DNA of 64,000 bases. Origin: Azonexus hydrophilus DSM 23864 (GTDB lineage: Bacteria > Pseudomonadota > Gammaproteobacteria > Burkholderiales > Rhodocyclaceae). Positions 11,682 through 20,352 of the stretch are shown one piece after another (within the stretch, counting starts at the first letter, position 1; each line of letters starts with the position of its first letter). The stretch is from the NCBI RefSeq assembly GCF_000429605.1, contig NZ_AUCE01000011.1, positions 310,001-374,000 on the forward strand, read 5' to 3'. A program made the translations under genes and the position numbers. The notes below the pieces were generated by a model. It worked only from the letters and a program-made list of their open reading frames with translations, was not told the DNA's origin and did not search any database.

Positions 11682-13841
11682 TTATTTGCGGTTTTCTGAT
11701 CCGTCTTTCCCATAAATACATTTTCCTTCAACTAATGCTTGCCAAGCCGCTCTGATGGGATAACCCAACAACTCATCTTTTAGTCGTTCCGCTGCGAGCA
11801 GCTTCAATAGGTCGATGGCGATAAAATTCTCAAGCTCTTCGATGTTTTTTGGCAATTGATAGCTCTGGCCTTTGTGGCTGTCGAATGTCCCTTTCAACAT
11901 GGCTTCGACGAAATTATCCAAATTTGGGTCTGTTTTCTGAATTGCATCAAACACAAGTTTGCAGTGTTCGGGTTTTAAGCGCGTCAGGACCCATAGAACA
12001 AGGTCAGGGGTGGACTTTGCAAACAGATCGCCGTTCTGTGCTGCGCTTTTCACATTGTTGGCAAAGGCTTCCAAGGCTAGTTCACGTCTCTCTGCTGGCA
12101 CTTTGAGGTAATTCAGTTCGTCGCGGTCATCAGAAATGAAATTCATGATGGCGACTCTTGATGCCACTGACAAAGCCTTCTCATCGCTTAAAATTTGTAC
12201 TGCCAGATCTATGGCGGCCGGTTCATGCGAGCGCTTGACCAGTTGCCCAATCGCTTGCACTGCAGCGCGTTCGGCTCTTATCGAGAAGACATCATCGCGA
12301 TCTCGTGCCCTACGTACGAATACCTCTTCTTCAATAAGCCGAGCAATGGCTATTGCGAGATTTTCGACATCAATAGCTACATCACTACCTAGGCTTTCTG
12401 CCATGTTGCCCAGTTGGGCGACGAAATCAATGCAGTTATCTGGTTGAAGTGACGCGGCAATCGCGGCGCGCTCGGTAGGGTTGAGGAGATATTGCCTCAC
12501 TCGTACAAGACTAAGATCACCCGATCGGGTACTAAGCTGCAACGCAATAAGCAAGCGATCTGGGGCAGCCAAATGTCCCTCGTCAGATTCGATTCGACCG
12601 AAGGTGAACGCATCATCTACTTTCGCTGTCTGCGGAAATAGCCAGTGAACCACATCCCGAACGGCCTTGGCATGTGTGCAACTGTCGATAGCGTGATTAC
12701 GTTCCAAGGCGTAGTGTTCAACTACTTCTTTGACATCGCGGAACTCCGTTCGAGACCCTGGCCGTCTTCCGACAAACGCCTGTGGCATCCGGCTGAGCAG
12801 TTCGAAAACGGGGGGGGCCTTGATCATCAGGATTGCCATACCGAGGATGTCAGCCAGGTGGATTTCGCCACGCAAACCTGGTTCGATTGAGCAAACGACG
12901 TCGAATAGTCGAACGACATCCCGCGGCTGCTCAATCAACTCGCTCAATCCATGATGGAATAACAACCCCAGGCGCTCTTCTCCGCCCTTGAAATGTTGCG
13001 CGAGAGCCCCCTTTGCTAGCCTAACTAGTGACTTATTCATGAGCGCAACACGTTGAGGGAATGACAGTGGAGGCACAGGCAATCTCACCTGTACCACCTT
13101 GTCTAGGTAGGTTGCAGCAAAAGGCACGCTCAACTTGTCTAATGCGGCGCTGACGTACTTTTCGTCCCAGGCCAGTACATAGCCCACGTTTGGCAAATCT
13201 CCTACCGCTTTGATGATGCGAACCATCTCATAGGCTTCTGCTGGGTATAGACGATCAAGGTCGTCGAGCAGAACTACGATACGCCGAGGAAATTTGCGTA
13301 GGGCGTTTTCCAACGCCAGCTTCCTCGCTTCAATGTCTGGAGTCTTGTAATCAAAGACCGCCTCGCTGGTATTACCAACAGATTCCACCACCGATTTGAT
13401 GATGCTGGCCCACGGCTCTGCTCCGGGAATTAACTTCAGGACGTCGAATGCCTTTGAATAAGTTTTGAGCTCTTTGGCGACTCGCTTTCCCTCTTTTGCG
13501 TGATCGGTCAATCTGACGGCTTTGGCAATGCTTGCCAAGAACTGTCGCAGCAAGGCATCGCGATCACCGATTAGCCATGGATTGAAATGAACAACTACCG
13601 CCCGTTGTTGTTCGGGTTCTGCATTCAATAGTTCTTCAAGCATTGCCAGCAACGACGTTTTGCCACTTCCCCACGTCCCCTCAAGGGACACGACAAGTCC
13701 CGCTTCGGGAGAAATACGCCATAAAACATCCGTTACTCGGGCAACAAATCCTTTACGATCCAACAGATCGCCAGCAAGAGCCTTTCCTGGCAGAAGAGGT
13801 CGGTCTAGGCGAAGGTCTGCAATATTTTCTTCTTTTGTCAT
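11682..13841 (-). CDS. KAP-family P-loop NTPase
   Basis: A 719-aa STAND-like NTPase of the KAP family. Walker A is GTWGSGKTS at 55-63. The family-typical FNPWLIGD follows at about 86-93. Walker B, RIVVLLDDLDRLYP, is at 187-200. KAP proteins are membrane-linked or soluble ATPases found in many bacterial defence and conflict loci, some with transmembrane inserts; no clear membrane segment is visible here. The C-terminal 450 residues are helical and could be the sensing region. It is read leftward, divergent from the YkgJ-like gene, and separated from the HEPN gene by a terminator. A defence role is inference. Confidence 0.82.
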   Translation of the reverse strand: MTKEENIADLRLDRPLLPGKALAGDLLDRKGFVARVTDVLWRISPEAGLVVSLEGTWGSGKTSLLAMLEELLNAEPEQQRAVVVHFNPWLIGDRDALLRQFLASIAKAVRLTDHAKEGKRVAKELKTYSKAFDVLKLIPGAEPWASIIKSVVESVGNTSEAVFDYKTPDIEARKLALENALRKFPRRIVVLLDDLDRLYPAEAYEMVRIIKAVGDLPNVGYVLAWDEKYVSAALDKLSVPFAATYLDKVVQVRLPVPPLSFPQRVALMNKSLVRLAKGALAQHFKGGEERLGLLFHHGLSELIEQPRDVVRLFDVVCSIEPGLRGEIHLADILGMAILMIKAPPVFELLSRMPQAFVGRRPGSRTEFRDVKEVVEHYALERNHAIDSCTHAKAVRDVVHWLFPQTAKVDDAFTFGRIESDEGHLAAPDRLLIALQLSTRSGDLSLVRVRQYLLNPTERAAIAASLQPDNCIDFVAQLGNMAESLGSDVAIDVENLAIAIARLIEEEVFVRRARDRDDVFSIRAERAAVQAIGQLVKRSHEPAAIDLAVQILSDEKALSVASRVAIMNFISDDRDELNYLKVPAERRELALEAFANNVKSAAQNGDLFAKSTPDLVLWVLTRLKPEHCKLVFDAIQKTDPNLDNFVEAMLKGTFDSHKGQSYQLPKNIEELENFIAIDLLKLLAAERLKDELLGYPIRAAWQALVEGKCIYGKDGSENRK

Positions 13842-13946
13842 AGCATTTCTAATTAGCCAAAAACATAGACGACCAGTAAAACTGGCAACTCAGGTTGAGT
13901 CGTAGCGCAAAGAAAGATCTGAAACCTTGAGGAGAAATTAGCAAGC

Positions 13947-14564
13947 ATGAAAGTTAAGAAAGAATGTCGAGGGGAATATGAAGGGCCTGTCCTGGCGGAC
14001 CATGATCTTGACTTTGCCATCGAAAGCGCCCGTGCGATATTCTCGGTTGTAGCAGCCTCTATACCGAAGCGGTTGGAAGAGAAGGAAAAGCATTTAGTTG
14101 ATTGGTACAGCCGCCTGAAGGGTAACCCCATGACGAAGCTGTACGCCTTGTATGATTTCATGGAGCAGATTTACGGTTCCATTCACAAGTTCACTCCCTG
14201 TAAGAAGGGCTGCACATCTTGCTGTCACTATCCCGTGTCAATTAGAGATGTAGAGATCAAGCTCATTGAAAAGAAAACCGGCATACCGCGTGCCAAGCAC
14301 CTCCAAAATATCGAAAATTACCATGGCATTCCTTGTCCCTTCCTGCGGAACAACGCTTGTAGTATCTACCCATCTCGGCCGTTTGCATGTCGAAGGCACA
14401 TTGCGATTACAAAAACGGCGCATTGGTGCCATCCCGACCGCGCAAATGCAGCGAAATTTCCCCTAGTAAAATTTTCGGAAGTGGACCGTGTGTTCGATGC
14501 GATTTTGCTCGAATCTGAATCGAGCAATGTTTGGGATATTCGCCAGGTGTTTGTAGCCCCTTAG
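13947..14564 (+). CDS. YkgJ-type cysteine-cluster (metal-binding) protein
   Basis: A 205-aa protein with the zinc- or iron-chelating CxxCC arrangement of the YkgJ/UPF0153 family: Cys85, Cys89, Cys92 and Cys93 in PCKKGCTSCC, then IPCPFLRNNACSIYPSRPFA with Cys130, Cys138 and Cys148, and Cys161. The function of the family is not established; a metal or Fe-S cluster is likely. It is followed 25 bp later by the CoiA-like nuclease on the same strand, suggesting a two-gene unit. It is divergent from the KAP gene across a 105-bp promoter region. Confidence 0.8.
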   Translation: MKVKKECRGEYEGPVLADHDLDFAIESARAIFSVVAASIPKRLEEKEKHLVDWYSRLKGNPMTKLYALYDFMEQIYGSIHKFTPCKKGCTSCCHYPVSIRDVEIKLIEKKTGIPRAKHLQNIENYHGIPCPFLRNNACSIYPSRPFACRRHIAITKTAHWCHPDRANAAKFPLVKFSEVDRVFDAILLESESSNVWDIRQVFVAP

Positions 14565-14589
14565 TGGTACAGCAGATTCACCCAGAACC

Positions 14590-15903
14590 ATGACTTTGGC
14601 ATTCGATCCTAATCGACCCGCTACCGCAACGAATGATTTGCAGGTGGAGTACGTTCGCCATCCTATTAGCGGAAAAGTACTAGAGAGCCGTCGTTGGTTC
14701 CCCACCCAGGCGGAGGGACAACTCCATGCTCTGCGGCCGTCTCTTCGGCAATCAGGAGCAGCTCAGCCCTTTACCTGCTTTAGTTGTGGTCACCCGGTAA
14801 TCCTAAAAAAGCATGCCCATGGAGGTCATTACTTTGCCCACAAGGATAAGACTGCTGCTCGACAGGCCAACTGCGTATTTCTAGAGAAATCTAGCCTGTC
14901 CCTGGAAGATATCGACCGTCTACGTTATCAAGGGCAGCGTGAAGGGCCACGGCATCGTCAAACAAAGGAGTGGATTCGCCGGATCGTTGCTGCCGATGCC
15001 CGCTTCTCGAAACCAGAAGTAGAGACTATCTGGCGTACTTTCGATGATGGTTGGCGTAAGCCTGATGTCGCCACCTCTTGGCATGGCTTCCCAGTGGTAT
15101 TCGAGGCGCAGGTTTCGAATACCTACCCCGCCATAGTGGCGGAACGCACAGATTTCTATCGCCGGCAGGGTGCCCTGCTAATCTGGATTTTTGATCAGTT
15201 ACCAGATCAGCACTGGCGCACTCTTCATGCTGATATCTTTTGCGCTAACCACCAGCAGCTTTTTCTGGTTGATGAAGCTTGCGCATGCGCTGCCGAAGAA
15301 AATGGTAGCGCTATTTTCCGGTCCTATCGACTGCGTCCGGAAGTCGTTGTTGATCCAGCGAGTGGTGACGGATATACATGTCTTACTGCAGCTCATGTTG
15401 AGGAACAAGGCCTAGTAGAGTTTTCACAACTGCAGCTTGACGCTAGTGCTCAAACTGCCAAGCAATTCGATGTAAATGATGAACAGCGCAGGGTAATGCA
15501 CAAGGTCTTGTGCAGCAGAGTTCAAGCCTCAAAGACAAACTGGCAAGAACTTGAAGTAGACATTCGAAACATCATCCAGCGAAAAGCCAGTATTCCTTAT
15601 GCAACAGTAATGTCCTGGGCCTCACTGGTCTGTGCTATTGAAAGTGCGCGTTTTTGGCAGCCAATTGGAACGCGTTATTCGAATCCAGTCAGCGTGCTCA
15701 ACCTTGTTCATGATAGCTCTCCCACATTTTTTGCTCACCTTGTCCATACGCTTCAGCGGCTCCATGTTGATCCTACTGAACATCATGGTGGCGCATGGCC
15801 AAAACGGGTAGCTGATTTCCATGCTGGCCGATACAAAGGAGGTTCACTTCCGGAACCGCACGAAGGTTCTATTGCCCTGTTGGCATGGTTATATCCAAAC
15901 TAG
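14590..15903 (+). CDS. CoiA-like (DUF6035-type) putative nuclease
   Basis: A 437-aa protein resembling competence-type CoiA nucleases. A Cys/His knuckle, FTCFSCGHPVILKK with Cys63 and Cys66 followed by GGHYFAHK, precedes the nuclease-like core: KPDV with Asp159, then FEAQVS with Glu172 and Gln174, then ERTDFYRRQGALLIWIFDQL. The D...ExQ pattern is the CoiA version of the PD-(D/E)xK restriction fold. The C-terminal 200 residues are not recognised. Its partner is the YkgJ-like gene just upstream. A role in DNA restriction or defence is inferred from fold and location; catalysis is unproven. Confidence 0.65.
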   Translation: MTLAFDPNRPATATNDLQVEYVRHPISGKVLESRRWFPTQAEGQLHALRPSLRQSGAAQPFTCFSCGHPVILKKHAHGGHYFAHKDKTAARQANCVFLEKSSLSLEDIDRLRYQGQREGPRHRQTKEWIRRIVAADARFSKPEVETIWRTFDDGWRKPDVATSWHGFPVVFEAQVSNTYPAIVAERTDFYRRQGALLIWIFDQLPDQHWRTLHADIFCANHQQLFLVDEACACAAEENGSAIFRSYRLRPEVVVDPASGDGYTCLTAAHVEEQGLVEFSQLQLDASAQTAKQFDVNDEQRRVMHKVLCSRVQASKTNWQELEVDIRNIIQRKASIPYATVMSWASLVCAIESARFWQPIGTRYSNPVSVLNLVHDSSPTFFAHLVHTLQRLHVDPTEHHGGAWPKRVADFHAGRYKGGSLPEPHEGSIALLAWLYPN

Positions 15904-15972
15904 AATTAGCCCACCGCCACCCTTGGATTGGATTACTTAGAACGCGGCATCGAAAAATCCAATCTTAATGAT

Positions 15973-16007
15973 TTGATATGGTGCATATCAACGTATCACT
16001 TTGATAT
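15973..16007. promoter_or_regulatory. Operator-like palindrome upstream of the transposon regulator
   Basis: TTGATAT-GGTGC-ATATCAA, a perfect 7-bp inverted repeat at 15973-15991, is followed by a third TTGATAT half-site at 16001-16007. It lies 70 bp upstream of the xre start, where an autoregulating XRE repressor would bind. Confidence 0.6.
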
Positions 16008-16035
16008 ATAACGAATCTCTGTTTATTTTCTATAA

Positions 16036-16074
16036 AAAACGGGCCAAAATGATCGGTGATCATGAGCCCGTTTT
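16036..16074 (+). promoter_or_regulatory. Long two-part hairpin over the xre start codon
   Basis: AAAACGGGC/GCCCGTTTT enclose ATGATC-GGT-GATCAT. Both inverted repeats are perfect and the whole spans the GTG (16056) and ATG (16062) start candidates. In RNA it would hide the start; in DNA it could be a dyad operator; the T run makes it terminator-like. There is no obvious ribosome-binding site, so folding could control xre output. Confidence 0.6.
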
Positions 16075-16484
16075 CGCATTTCCTTCTCACGCTCCGGTCG
16101 CGTCACAACGTCAAGCAAGCTGAGCTTGCGAAGCGATTAGGCTACGCGAAGAGCTATATCTCTGCCCTGGAAAGCGGGCAGAAGGGACCGCCATCCCCTG
16201 CGTTCCTGGAGTGCATTGCTCAGTTCTTCGAACTGGATGAGCAAGGTAAAGCCGAAATGCATGCCGCAGTTGAAGCTTCCAATCGTTCCCTGACGATCCC
16301 GCACAGCGCTTCCCCCGAAATGTTTTGCCTACTTCAAGCACTGCGTGAAGCATGGCCAGCATTGAACCCGTCCCAGATTCGAATCATGACCGAGGTGATC
16401 GGAATGACCGATTCCAGCCGGCGGGCTTCTCCTTTTCTTTCTTGCGGCCGCGCCGTCAATCAAAAACAGGAGGCCAAAATGTAA
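16062..16484 (+). CDS. XRE-family transcriptional regulator of the transposon core
   Basis: A 140-aa protein with an N-terminal Cro/C1-type helix-turn-helix: LRSRHNVKQAELAKRLGYAK followed by SYISALESGQKGPPSPAFLE. ATG 16062 (MSPFSHFLL) is preferred; GTG 16056 is possible and neither has a clear ribosome site. It precedes tnsA in the same direction and sits over palindromes that look like operators, so it probably represses the transposition operon and itself. Its last codons overlap a perfect AGGAGG followed by ATG then TAA, leaving a start-stop pair at its very end. Confidence 0.85.
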   Translation: MSPFSHFLLTLRSRHNVKQAELAKRLGYAKSYISALESGQKGPPSPAFLECIAQFFELDEQGKAEMHAAVEASNRSLTIPHSASPEMFCLLQALREAWPALNPSQIRIMTEVIGMTDSSRRASPFLSCGRAVNQKQEAKM

Positions 16485-16725
16485 AACGGGACGCACCTTT
16501 CGGGCGTCCCGCTGACCCGAGCATCTTGCGATACCGAGAAGTCTGAACACCTTCAGTATCGCGACCGTCCTGGTCAGCGTCAAGCCCGACTCCACTTTGT
16601 TGCCCGATTTTCGCCTGGTGTTTTCACCAAGCGCAGAGAACCTTTTTGCCTGAAATCGGGCAGCTGTATCCGTAACTCATGTCGCGGAGGGGCTTGTTCG
16701 CCCTTCCGCCAGGAGGAGTCACCCC
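16485..16725 (+). ncRNA. Highly structured leader upstream of tnsA
   Basis: The 241-bp gap between xre and tnsA is packed with perfect or near-perfect hairpins. P1 is CGGGACGC/GCGTCCCG (16487-16511). P2 is GCGATAC/GTATCGC enclosing GAAG/CTTC (16528-16562). A small GACC/GGTC stem is at 16563-16575. P3 is GCCCGATTT/AAATCGGGC enclosing TGGTG/CACCA (16602-16661). P4 is GCGGAGGGG/CCCTTCCGC with one G-U pair (16684-16709), abutting the tnsA ribosome site AGGAGG (16711-16716). This looks like a cis-regulatory RNA or attenuator for transposase expression. I know no named family that it matches. Confidence 0.6.
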
Positions 16726-17448
16726 ATGCCTATCTCCCTTTGGAGCGGAACCTGGCGAGGTCGTACGGCCGCCGGGGATACCCATTCCCGGTCACGAGAA
16801 GTCATCAGTCCATCAGGCGGCATCATGCGCGCCAAGTTCCCTAGCCAGAAAAATGGCCGCCTGGTGCATTGCGAGGGGCTGCTCGAACTCGACGCAGCCT
16901 ACCTGCTTGAAGTGAACCAGGAAGTTACCCGCTATAGCGAACAACCGGAGCCCTTCCACTATCCAGATGGTGGCCGCACGCGACGCTACACCCCGGACTT
17001 TGAGGTAACGCTCAAATCGGGCGAGGTCGTCTGGGTAGAGGTCAAACCACTTCGCTCACTTGCCAAACCCGAAGTTCGTAGAACCCTGGATTGCGTCAGT
17101 AGCCACCTCCAGCGTACGGGTAAGGCCTTTGCAATCCTGACCGACGAAACCTTGCGCCAGGAGCCTCTTCGCAGCAACGCACGCCAGATTTGTCACCAGG
17201 TTGAACGCAACAGTGCGTCCTTAACAAAGCTGCATTCCGCGCTGTCGCGTGGCGTTATCTCCCTTCCCACTCCGCTTGGGGATGTCACAGCGGCGCTCAG
17301 GCCGCTTGGACTCAATCCCTACAGCTTGATGATCGCAGGCGCTCTGCGCCTGGATTTGACCAAGCCGCTCAATCCTTCCATCGAAATTGAACTTGTCACG
17401 GAGAACGCTCATGCGTGGTTTCACCTTGCAGAAGAACACGGCTTTTGA
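16726..17448 (+). CDS. tnsA: TnsA-type transposon endonuclease
   Basis: TnsA cuts the 5' ends of the element while TnsB cuts the 3' ends, giving cut-and-paste transposition. The 240-aa protein has the restriction-like core: an acidic patch with Glu50/Glu54, RRYTPDFEV with Asp91, and VVWVEVKP with Glu105 and Lys107, matching the E...D...(Q/E)xK of Tn7 TnsA. The N-terminus contains SPSGGIMRAKFPSQKNGR, usual in Tn7-like elements outside Tn7 itself. The start follows AGGAGG by nine bases. Its end overlaps tnsB by 38 bp. Confidence 0.93.
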   Translation: MPISLWSGTWRGRTAAGDTHSRSREVISPSGGIMRAKFPSQKNGRLVHCEGLLELDAAYLLEVNQEVTRYSEQPEPFHYPDGGRTRRYTPDFEVTLKSGEVVWVEVKPLRSLAKPEVRRTLDCVSSHLQRTGKAFAILTDETLRQEPLRSNARQICHQVERNSASLTKLHSALSRGVISLPTPLGDVTAALRPLGLNPYSLMIAGALRLDLTKPLNPSIEIELVTENAHAWFHLAEEHGF

Positions 17449-19396
17449 GTGGGCCGGGGTCGGGTATCGCATCCAGGCGCTCCCTCCGGATGGCAAAGTG
17501 CTACTCGAAGCCATTGCTACTGGCGGACTATCGCTTCATACGAAAAATGAGCTGTTGGAAGCGTATCGACAGGGGGCCATCACGTTTCTGGATAGCTCGC
17601 CGAAAAATCCAGCTCAAACCCTTGCGTTTTCCAGACCGCTCGACGAGCTGCCAGAGCAGCTTCGCGCCGCTGCTGCTCGGCGTCAGCAATATCTCCGCGC
17701 TATCTATGAAGCTGGATCGCCTCGCTTTACCAAACGAAACATCGAACCAATCATCCGCCGCGTTGCGAGCGAAATGGGTGACCCCAAGCCACCTAGCATC
17801 ACGTCAATCTGCAGGTGGCACTATCAGCTCATCCATACTCAGGACGCCCGGGCGCTGGTTCCCCGCTACGACCTCCGTGGCTCTCGGCAACGACACGCGA
17901 GCAAGGAGGCACTGCTTCTGCTCGAAACAGTCGTGGAAGAGGCCTACAGAACGTCGCCGATGACCTCGGTAGGAAATATCTACGCCCGTTTGCTGGAGAA
18001 AATCGAGGCAGAAAACCGAGGTCGGCTTTCCATAGACCAGATTCGCGCACCAAGCCTACGAACCACCTACCGCTTGGTCAGTGACATAACGGCCTACACA
18101 AAAACCACCCTACGCGAGGGGAAGCAGGTGGCAGAAAGGAAATTCCGCTTCTCTGCCCTAAATGCCAAAGCGGAACGTCCTCTTGAACGCGTTGAAGCCG
18201 ATCACACGCCCCTGGATGTGTTCTGCATCGATCCGAATACCTGGCTCCCGCTGGGGCGGCCCACATTCACCATCCTGATTGATGTCTTCAGCCGGTTTCC
18301 CTTGGGCTATTACCTGAGTTTTGGGGCGCCATCGGCTGCTGCGTTGGTCGGCGCCCTACGCCACGCAATCCTCCCCAAAACCCTGGTCGACGGTGGCCTA
18401 TCGAACCTGAAAACATCGGGAAATTGGCCTTGCCATGGCATTCCCGATGTACTGGTCGTTGATAACGGCCTGGAATTCCACGGTGTGGACCTGGAAGGTA
18501 TCGCCCTGGATTTAGGCATCACGATCCAGTTCTGCCCAAAGCGGGAACCCCGTTTCAAAGGTGTCGTTGAGCGCTTTCTCAAAACCGTGAATTATTCATT
18601 CACGCACCAGCTCCCTGGTACGAGCCTGGCCAAGTTCCATCTGCGCGGCGACTATGACCCCCTGAAACATGCACTGATTTCCCTCGACGAGCTCAAGCAA
18701 ATCCTGGAGAAGTGGCTGCTCGATGTCTACGCCGAAAGCGTTCATCGTGGCATCAAGACAACGCCACGAAAACGCTGGCAAGAAGGCGCAATGTCTTTCG
18801 AGCCCAGGTTACCCGGCAGTATCTCTACCCTGCAGCGCCGGATCGGGAAAAGTGCTGAACGCAAACTGCGCCGTCCCGGTATTGAACTCAATGGCATCCG
18901 ATACAACGCCATTTCTGTTGCCCCCATTATCAGGCGCTACGGAGAAGGGGTGCTGGTGCGGGTCCTTTACGACCCGGAGGACTTGGGCGAGGTACTGGTC
19001 TGGGGGCCCGATGACGAGGAACCTGTTGTCGTACCGGCTTTGGATCTTGAATACGCCAAGGGGCTGACCGAGTTACAGAATTCGCTCATTCAACAGCAGG
19101 TCCGTGAATACGGGGCCGCCGCATCCGACCGTCACGCGGTTTACCGGGCCCGGGCCGAAATCGCCCAGCAAGTCCAGGAGTTGATGCTTAGCCGCAAGCT
19201 ATCGGCTCGCAAACGTGCAGCACGCATTCAGGGGCTTGGCAGCGCCGAACCCCCAGCCAAGATCGGCCCGCCTGCAACCCAACAGAACCGCAAGGCCGCA
19301 AAGAAAGCGCAAGGGAGGCCGTCATCGACGGACACTGAGTTGCCACCACCTTTACCCAGGATTGAAGGGGTCAAGAAGAAGCGGGGGCAAGGATGA
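17411..19396 (+). CDS. tnsB: TnsB-type DDE transposase
   Basis: TnsB binds the repeats in the element ends and performs 3' cleavage and strand transfer. About 661 aa from the ATG at 17411, chosen because GGAG lies 7 bases upstream; an earlier in-frame ATG at 17387 would add eight residues. The rve/RNase H-like core has its three acids in ERVEADHTPLD (Asp264), PDVLVVDNGLEFHG (Asp351) and KGVVERFLKTVN (Glu387). Helix-turn-helix-like DNA-binding regions precede it. It overlaps tnsA upstream and tnsC downstream by four bases. Confidence 0.95.
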   Translation: MRGFTLQKNTAFEWAGVGYRIQALPPDGKVLLEAIATGGLSLHTKNELLEAYRQGAITFLDSSPKNPAQTLAFSRPLDELPEQLRAAAARRQQYLRAIYEAGSPRFTKRNIEPIIRRVASEMGDPKPPSITSICRWHYQLIHTQDARALVPRYDLRGSRQRHASKEALLLLETVVEEAYRTSPMTSVGNIYARLLEKIEAENRGRLSIDQIRAPSLRTTYRLVSDITAYTKTTLREGKQVAERKFRFSALNAKAERPLERVEADHTPLDVFCIDPNTWLPLGRPTFTILIDVFSRFPLGYYLSFGAPSAAALVGALRHAILPKTLVDGGLSNLKTSGNWPCHGIPDVLVVDNGLEFHGVDLEGIALDLGITIQFCPKREPRFKGVVERFLKTVNYSFTHQLPGTSLAKFHLRGDYDPLKHALISLDELKQILEKWLLDVYAESVHRGIKTTPRKRWQEGAMSFEPRLPGSISTLQRRIGKSAERKLRRPGIELNGIRYNAISVAPIIRRYGEGVLVRVLYDPEDLGEVLVWGPDDEEPVVVPALDLEYAKGLTELQNSLIQQQVREYGAAASDRHAVYRARAEIAQQVQELMLSRKLSARKRAARIQGLGSAEPPAKIGPPATQQNRKAAKKAQGRPSSTDTELPPPLPRIEGVKKKRGQG

Positions 19397-20352
19397 CTCC
19401 GGAAATTGCCGAACGGCTCAAGCTTTTTGATGAGGATTTGGTCGCCTTTGCCCCATTCGTGGCCGCCAAGGACGCGATTGAGGAAAACCTGCAGCTCTTC
19501 AGGGAAACCGGGGTTGCCCGACACATGCTTATTCTCGGCGAATCGGGGACCGGGAAAACCAGCCTCTGCGATTGGGTGGAAAGGATCAATCCACCAATCC
19601 ATCACGAGGAGCGCGACCAGATTCGGGTGTTGATCGTCCGGGTACCGCCAGCGGTCAGCGTCGGCGGCATTGCGGAGGCATTTCTCAACGCGCTGGGCAG
19701 TTTCTGGGCGCAGCGGAGTAGCGTCCCCGCCAAAACCAAGCAGATCATCCTCTTGTGCCGCAAATGTGGGGTGGAACTGATCCTGCTGGATGAAGCGCAG
19801 CATCTCAAAGACCGAGGCGATACAAAGAGTCAGTACCTGATTGCCGACTGGCTCAAGTTCCTGCTGGACGAGCTGGCGCTTCCTACCGTGATGTTGGGCC
19901 TGCCCCGGCTTGAGGAATTGCTGCAAACCAATGAGCAGCTACGTCGACGCTTCTCCCGGCGGGTTTTTTTGACGCTCGGACAAGACGATGCAGGGTCTGT
20001 TGAAAGGGAGTGCCTGCAGCTGTTTACCAGCCTAGCCTTGCCCCTGAACCTGCCGGTCAGGCGCGGCCCATTCAACAACACTGACTTTGGTTGTCGGCTG
20101 CACTATGCGACGGATGGCCGAATCGCCTACATAAAAAAGCTGCTTTTTGCTGCCTTCCGAAAAGCGCTTCTCCAGGACTTGCAGGCTATCGACATCCCTC
20201 TTCTGGCGCAGGCCTTCACCGAGGAAATCTGGCGCGAAGGTATTGGCAAACTCAATCCGTTCAATGAGCAGTTCGTTTTCCGTTCCTTGGATCGTGGTGG
20301 AGAACCCTTCGAAAGGGCTCATACGGGTGCTAGAAGGCGGGGACGAGCATGA
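19393..20352 (+). CDS. tnsC: TnsC/TniB-type AAA+ transposition regulator
   Basis: TnsC is the ATPase that links target selectors (TniQ/TnsD) to the TnsA-TnsB transposase and mediates target immunity. At 319 aa it is closer to TniB of Tn5053-like elements than to the 555-aa Tn7 TnsC. Walker A is GESGTGKTS at 49-57 and Walker B LILLDEAQHL at 129-138. Start and stop overlap tnsB and tniQ by four bases each, showing tight translational coupling. Confidence 0.94.
   Translation: MTPEIAERLKLFDEDLVAFAPFVAAKDAIEENLQLFRETGVARHMLILGESGTGKTSLCDWVERINPPIHHEERDQIRVLIVRVPPAVSVGGIAEAFLNALGSFWAQRSSVPAKTKQIILLCRKCGVELILLDEAQHLKDRGDTKSQYLIADWLKFLLDELALPTVMLGLPRLEELLQTNEQLRRRFSRRVFLTLGQDDAGSVERECLQLFTSLALPLNLPVRRGPFNNTDFGCRLHYATDGRIAYIKKLLFAAFRKALLQDLQAIDIPLLAQAFTEEIWREGIGKLNPFNEQFVFRSLDRGGEPFERAHTGARRRGRA

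Noticed and set aside
15901..16060. A second internal Tn7-type end before xre
   Set aside because: No TGTCGG-like tip or 5-bp duplication found; the palindromes fit operators better.
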